Shown: piece by piece, positions 59,679 to 64,000 of the stretch | Position numbering within the stretch: the stretch's first letter is position 1 | Layout: every line of letters starts with the position of its first letter | Source of the DNA: Sphingomicrobium flavum | Lineage (GTDB): Bacteria; Pseudomonadota; Alphaproteobacteria; Sphingomonadales; Sphingomonadaceae | Reading direction: 5' to 3' | Assembly: GCF_024721605.1 (NCBI RefSeq) | Contig: NZ_CP102630.1 | Location: 558,001 to 622,000 of the forward strand | DNA: 64,000 nucleotides | The notes under the pieces: model-generated | Databases searched by the model: none | Seen by the model: only the letters and a program-made list of their open reading frames with translations | What the model was told of the DNA's origin: nothing | Position numbers and translations under genes: made by a program

Positions 59679-62255
59679 ATGACCAGTAAGTTGTGGAAAG
59701 GAATGGCCCTTGGCGCAGCATCGCTGTCGCTGGTGATGGCCGTGCCCGCCGCAGCGGTCACCTCCCAGGCTCCCAATGCGTTCGAAGAAAAGATCGAGGC
59801 TGCCAAAGCCTCGATGATGGCCGACAGCTCGGTCGCTCTCGAGCTTTCCCGCGAGGCCCATAAGCTGGCCAAGGGCGACGAAGCGCGGCTGACCGCCAAA
59901 TGGCTCGAGGGCGAGGCGCTGATGCGGCTCAACCGGGGCGCCGAAGCGGCCGAACTGGTCGAGGCCGCGCTGAACGAAGCCAAGACGCTGGTCCCCAACA
60001 GCAAGCTGCACGCAGACCTTTTGCGCTCGCACGCTTCGATCAGCGCCTATGACGGCCAATATGGCGAGGCGCTGGAAGCGTTTACGCAGGCGCATGACCG
60101 CTACAAGTCGCTGGGCGAAGCACGCAGCCAGGCGATTGTTCTGCAGAATATCGGCTCGCTCTATTCCGACGCGCGCGACTATGAGCGCGTGCTGAGCTAT
60201 TACCGCCAAGCCAAGACCGCCTTTCCCGAAGATCTGGCGTTGACGCTCTCGGCGCAGAATAATGTCGGCAACGCGCTCAAGGAACTGGGCAAGCATGACG
60301 AAGCCGAGGCGGCCTTCCGCGAAGCGTTCGATCTGGCCAAGCAGATGGACAGCCCGATGCTCGAGGCGCGCATCCTGACCAACATCGCCTCCACCCAATT
60401 CCTCCAGGGCAAGCTTGCCGAGGCCGAAGCCAGCGTGATGCAGGGCCTGGGACTGGTGCCCAAGGGCGCGGGCGAATGGGCACCCTTCCTTTATGGCGTT
60501 CGTGCGCAGGTCGCGCTCGAGCGAGGCAATTTCCGCTTGGCTGAGCGCTTCCTTGCGCGCACCTTCGAAGGGCAGGACCTGGCCAATACGCCGACCTATT
60601 TCCGCGATTTCCACGAGACGGCATTCACCGCGCTATCGGCGCTCGGCATGCATCAGCGCGCCAATGCGCATCTCCTGGCATTCAATCGCATCGAGGGGCA
60701 GGCACGCGACTTGTCGGCCAAGGCCAACAATGCGCTGCTGGGTGCGCGGTTCGACGCCGCCAATCGCGAATTGCGCATTTCCAAACTGTCTGCTGACAAG
60801 GCCGCCAACGAGGTTCGCCTGACCAAGACCCAGAACCAGGTCTACCTGTTGTCCGCGCTGATCGGTTTCGTCATCCTTGCCTTGTTGGCGACCATGGTTA
60901 CGTTGCGGGCGGTAGCGCGCAGCAAGAAGGCCATCAGCGCGGCCAATGACAAGCTCATCTATGTGACGCAGCATGACGGCCTCACCGACCTTTATGCGCG
61001 CGAGCATTTCCGCAACCTGCTCGAGCAGGCGCAGGCCTCGGCGGTCAAATCGGGCGAAGAAGGCAAGCTGATGCTGATCGATCTCGATCGCTTCAAGCAG
61101 GTCAATGACGTCTATGGCCATGTCGCCGGCGATCAGCTGCTGGTGAAGGTGGCCAAGCGCTTCCGCGCCGCTGCCGGGGACAGGGCCGTCATCGGCCGCC
61201 TTGGCGGGGACGAATTCGCGCTGTTCCTGCCCCATCCGGCGACCACTGCCGAGGCCGAGGAGATCGCCCAGGCGCTGATCGACAGCGTGGGACAGCCCTA
61301 CAAGATCGATGGCCATGACATGCATGTCGGTGCCTCGGTCGGCATCGCCAATTTTGGTGTCGAAGGCGCGACGACCAGTTCGCTTCTCACCAATGCCGAC
61401 TTGGCGCTGTACCAGGCCAAGGATCGCGGGCGCGGCACCTATGTTGTCTACAAGGGCGCGATGCGCCGCGAGCTGGAAGAGCGCAGCAACCTGGAAACCG
61501 ATCTGGAATCCGCGCTGGAAAATGGCGAATTGTCGATCAGCTACCAGCCGATCGTCAGCGGCGGCGAGCGCAAGACGGTCTGCTATGAAGCGCTGATGCG
61601 CTGGAACCATCCGCAGCGTGGCCTGATCATGCCGGGCGTATTCATTCCGATCGCCGAAGAGGCGCTGCTGATCGAGCAATTGGGCGCGTGGATGCTGCGC
61701 ACCGCCTGCAGCGAAGCGGCGAACTGGCCCGAGGACGTCAAGCTGACGGTCAACGTCTCCTCGCTGCAACTGTCCAACGGCGCCTTTTTGAACACCGTGG
61801 TCGACGCGCTGGCGAGGAGCGGGCTTGCCCCCAATCGCCTGCTGCTTGAACTGACCGAATCGGTCGTTCTGGAAATGGACGAACAGCTGGAAACTTTGCT
61901 GGCCAGCCTCAGCAAATTGGGCGTGACCTTTGCGCTTGACGATTTCGGGCGCGGCTACAGTTCGTTGAATTATATCGAGAAAATGCATTTCTCGATGATC
62001 AAGATCGACCGCGATTTCGTGCAGTCCGCCGCCGCCGGTTCGCCGCGCAGCGAGGCCATCGTCGCCGCCATCGTGTCGCTCGCCCAGTCGCTCGAAATCG
62101 ATGTGACCGCGGAGGGCATCGAAGCCGAAGAACAGATTGCCGCGATGATGGCGCTGGGCTGCTCCTGCTTCCAGGGCTTCCATTTCGGCCAGCCGTCGCC
62201 GATCACGCTGCACGCCGATGCCAACGAGAGCGTGAACGCCAGCAAGGTCGCCTGA
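59679..62255 (+). CDS. Secreted-sensor TPR protein with GGDEF and EAL domains
   Basis: An 858-residue c-di-GMP enzyme. A signal peptide (MTSKLWKGMALGAASLSLVMAVPAAA) precedes a periplasmic helical-repeat region with TPR features (about 30-370; AIVLQNIGSLYSDARDYERVL, AQNNVGNALKELGKHDEAEA). One membrane helix follows at about 388-412 (VYLLSALIGFVILALLATMV). The cytoplasmic GGDEF has an intact RLGGDEFALF, and the EAL has CYEALMRWNHP and FALDDFGRGYSSLNYI, so both making and degrading c-di-GMP are possible. The ATG at 59679 follows GGAGA. It is downstream of the S8 autotransporter on the same strand; the two might sense or control the surface together. Confidence 0.9.
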   Translation: MTSKLWKGMALGAASLSLVMAVPAAAVTSQAPNAFEEKIEAAKASMMADSSVALELSREAHKLAKGDEARLTAKWLEGEALMRLNRGAEAAELVEAALNEAKTLVPNSKLHADLLRSHASISAYDGQYGEALEAFTQAHDRYKSLGEARSQAIVLQNIGSLYSDARDYERVLSYYRQAKTAFPEDLALTLSAQNNVGNALKELGKHDEAEAAFREAFDLAKQMDSPMLEARILTNIASTQFLQGKLAEAEASVMQGLGLVPKGAGEWAPFLYGVRAQVALERGNFRLAERFLARTFEGQDLANTPTYFRDFHETAFTALSALGMHQRANAHLLAFNRIEGQARDLSAKANNALLGARFDAANRELRISKLSADKAANEVRLTKTQNQVYLLSALIGFVILALLATMVTLRAVARSKKAISAANDKLIYVTQHDGLTDLYAREHFRNLLEQAQASAVKSGEEGKLMLIDLDRFKQVNDVYGHVAGDQLLVKVAKRFRAAAGDRAVIGRLGGDEFALFLPHPATTAEAEEIAQALIDSVGQPYKIDGHDMHVGASVGIANFGVEGATTSSLLTNADLALYQAKDRGRGTYVVYKGAMRRELEERSNLETDLESALENGELSISYQPIVSGGERKTVCYEALMRWNHPQRGLIMPGVFIPIAEEALLIEQLGAWMLRTACSEAANWPEDVKLTVNVSSLQLSNGAFLNTVVDALARSGLAPNRLLLELTESVVLEMDEQLETLLASLSKLGVTFALDDFGRGYSSLNYIEKMHFSMIKIDRDFVQSAAAGSPRSEAIVAAIVSLAQSLEIDVTAEGIEAEEQIAAMMALGCSCFQGFHFGQPSPITLHADANESVNASKVA

Positions 62256-62304
62256 TCCGCCGCCCCGCAAGGGCCGCGCCAGTCATCATCAAGTGTCGGG
62301 AAAA

Positions 62305-62380
<76 letters not shown>

Positions 62381-62434
62381 ACTTTTTTGGCAATGCATGG
62401 GAATGCCGAAGCGTTCCCTCGTCTGCGGAGGCGG

Positions 62435-62463
62435 CCTCTAGCAGCGCAGTTTGGTGCTTGCAA
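62435..62463 (-). promoter_or_regulatory. Possible promoter of tRNA-Lys
   Basis: On the minus strand TTGCAA (62458-62463) and TAGAGG (62435-62440) are 17 bases apart, which would start transcription about 48 bases before the tRNA. The -10 match is weak. Confidence 0.35.
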
Positions 62464-62473
62464 CCACTTTTCC

Positions 62474-63589
62474 TCAGCGCCGCCAGCCGGGCTTGCGCGC
62501 GTCCTTCATTGCCTGCTTGTCGATCGCCATCAACACGCCGATCGAGAGCATCACCGTCATCACCGCCGAGCCGCCATTGCTGACCAAAGGAAGCGGGATG
62601 CCGACGACGGGGGCAAGGCCCATGACCATCATCAGGTTGATCGCAACGTAGAAGAAGAGGTTGGCGGTAAGGCCGGCGGCGGCGAGCTGGCCGAAGCGGT
62701 CCTTCGAGCGGCGCGCGACGTTCATGCCCCAGCGAATGAGCGCGGCAAAGGCAATGATCAGCACTGCGCCGCCGACGAGGCCCCATTCCTCGACCAGAGC
62801 GGAGAAGATGAAGTCGGTATGGCCTTCGGGCAGATATTCAAGATGGCTTTGCGAGCCGTTCATGAAGCCCTTGCCCCACAGCCCGCCCGAACCGATGGCA
62901 ATCTTGGACTGGGTGAGATTGTAGCCCGCGCCCAGCGGATCGGCATCGGGATCGAGGAAGATGAGGATGCGGCGCTGCTGATAATCGTGGAGCATGCCGA
63001 TGAGGAAGGGTGTGGCGACGGCAGCGGTGACGCCGCCCAGCGCGAACAGCCAGCCGGGGAGCCCGGCAAGATACATGACCGCGACGGCGCCGAGGATCAG
63101 CACGAGCGCGGTGCCCAGATCGGGCTGGATCAGCGTGAGCCCGGCGGGGATGCCGACCAGAATGGCGGCTGGCCAGATCGCCCGCCAGCGACGGATATCG
63201 CCGGTCGGCAGCAGGCTGTAGAAATAGGCCAGCGTCATCACCAGCACCGGCTTCATGAATTCGGATGGCTGCAGCTTCATGAAACCCAGATCGATCCAGC
63301 GCTGCGCACCCATGCCGACAAAGCCGAACAGCTCGACCCCGAAGAGCATCGCCAGGATGACGATATAGCCAAGCGGGGTCATCGACTTGATGAAATCGAC
63401 CGGCATGGTGCGCATGGTGAGCGCGACCCCGAGCATCACGGCAAAGATGATGCCCTGGCGCAGCGCATAGGGCTGGAGCGAGCCGCCCGAGGTCGAATAG
63501 AGGGTGAGCAGCCCTGCGCCGGTCACCAGCAGCAGGATGAAGATGACACGCCAGGGCAGGCGGGCAAGCGGCTGCGGCATGGTGATCAT
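62474..63589 (-). CDS. rodA: Rod shape-determining peptidoglycan polymerase RodA
   Basis: A SEDS-family glycosyltransferase that polymerises lipid II with PBP2 during elongation. The 371-residue product from ATG 63589 has about ten helices and family motifs: GAQRWIDLGFMKLQPSEFMKPVLV, LIQPDLGTALVLILGA, GKGFMNGSQSHLEYLPEGHTDFIFS (with the catalytic Asp) and the late GIPLPLVSNGGSAVMTVML. The start overlaps the mrdA stop in an ATGA, the usual mrdA-rodA arrangement. ATG 63580 (three codons later) is also possible. Confidence 0.95.
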   Translation of the reverse strand: MITMPQPLARLPWRVIFILLLVTGAGLLTLYSTSGGSLQPYALRQGIIFAVMLGVALTMRTMPVDFIKSMTPLGYIVILAMLFGVELFGFVGMGAQRWIDLGFMKLQPSEFMKPVLVMTLAYFYSLLPTGDIRRWRAIWPAAILVGIPAGLTLIQPDLGTALVLILGAVAVMYLAGLPGWLFALGGVTAAVATPFLIGMLHDYQQRRILIFLDPDADPLGAGYNLTQSKIAIGSGGLWGKGFMNGSQSHLEYLPEGHTDFIFSALVEEWGLVGGAVLIIAFAALIRWGMNVARRSKDRFGQLAAAGLTANLFFYVAINLMMVMGLAPVVGIPLPLVSNGGSAVMTVMLSIGVLMAIDKQAMKDARKPGWRR

Positions 63590-64000
63590 GCGCCCTGCTC
63601 CTCGACCGGCGGTGGTGTCGGCGCATTGGCGACCTGCTGGACATAGGCCTGGAAGGCGGCGGTGCGCTCGGCCAGCGATCCACCCCATTGCTGTTCGAAT
63701 TCCTGCAGCGACTGCAGCGCTTTTTCCTTGTCGAACAGGTAGGTCATGACATCGCGCGCGATCGGGGTGGCCGCACCGCTGCCCGCGCCATGTTCGACCG
63801 TGATGGCGATGGCATAGCGCGGGCTGTCATAGGGCGCGAAGCCAACGAAATGGCCATGATCGCGATATTTCCAAGGCACGTTGCGGCCATTGCCGAGGGC
63901 GAGGCGACGCACCTGCGCGGTCCCCGTCTTGCCCGCCAGTTCGATGCCGTCCAGCGGCAGGCGCGCCCGTCCGGCGGTGCCGCTGCCATTGACCACTTCC
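63586..64000 (-). CDS. mrdA: Penicillin-binding protein 2, C-terminal part only
   Basis: The end of a class B transpeptidase that runs off the right edge of the window. The KTGT box (LAGKTGTAQV) of the penicillin-binding site, DHGHFVGFAPYDSPRYAIAI and EHGAGSGAATPIARDVMTYLF are present. The last 40 or so residues form a Pro-rich tail (APTPPPVEEQGA). It cross-links peptidoglycan during cell elongation with RodA, whose gene it overlaps by 4 bases. About 138 codons are visible. Confidence 0.93.
   Translation of the reverse strand, partial: EVVNGSGTAGRARLPLDGIELAGKTGTAQVRRLALGNGRNVPWKYRDHGHFVGFAPYDSPRYAIAITVEHGAGSGAATPIARDVMTYLFDKEKALQSLQEFEQQWGGSLAERTAAFQAYVQQVANAPTPPPVEEQGA

Overview
The window reads as a chromosomal segment of a high-GC alphaproteobacterium, most likely a sphingomonad (inference). 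The signs are DUF1465/RcdA, an alphaproteobacterial DksA with a reduced zinc finger, a three-part (PntAA/PntAB/PntB) transhydrogenase next to a small aa3-oxidase subunit IV, frequent TTG/GTG starts, and long tightly overlapped operons. There are no rRNA genes, no insertion sequences, no CRISPR array and no phage genes; one tRNA is present.

Layout. 1-3543: end of a secreted hydrolase gene, folP, an SDR, and a degenerate enhancer-binding-protein-like regulator. 3677-9638: respiratory/redox block (CoxIV-like peptide, pntAA, then pntAB-pntB), interrupted by an oppositely oriented CHASE2-GGDEF-EAL gene and a previously unremarked 27-residue peptide gene that has its own promoter, operator-like palindrome and terminator. 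9723-15825: racemase, secreted protein, GH16 glucanase, membrane protein, uvrC-recO-apaG. 15822-25454: first surface-polysaccharide block (ugd, flippase, polymerase, glycosyltransferase, tyrosine autokinase, nucleotidyltransferase, PPP-type phosphatase). 25733-32982: dksA, two DUF465 microproteins, rcdA-like gene, nitronate monooxygenase, and an ABC transporter whose permease is fused to an M1 metallopeptidase. 33108-56095: second, larger polysaccharide locus. 56561-62255: subtilisin-like autotransporter with 13 heptapeptide repeats, followed by a TPR-GGDEF-EAL protein. 62305-64000: tRNA-Lys, rodA and the end of mrdA.

How the genes work together. The second polysaccharide locus encodes a nearly complete Wzx/Wzy-type assembly line. 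WecB/WecC should supply UDP-ManNAcA. A PglF-like 4,6-dehydratase, a DegT aminotransferase and a NeuD/PglD-like acyltransferase should make a bacillosamine-like 2,4-diamino sugar, which the small PglC-like transferase could load on undecaprenyl phosphate. A formyltransferase-like protein, a PIG-L deacetylase, a heparinase II/III protein and a bi-domain dehydrogenase could tailor or turn over the polymer. Two tyrosine autokinases of identical length (734 residues), one per block, would control chain length and export. No Wza exporter or Wzb phosphatase is in the window. Two c-di-GMP proteins sit nearby.

The strongest candidates for something undescribed are the 27-residue peptide unit (5187-5452) and the heptapeptide-repeat S8 autotransporter. 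Everything here was read by eye; no similarity search was run.
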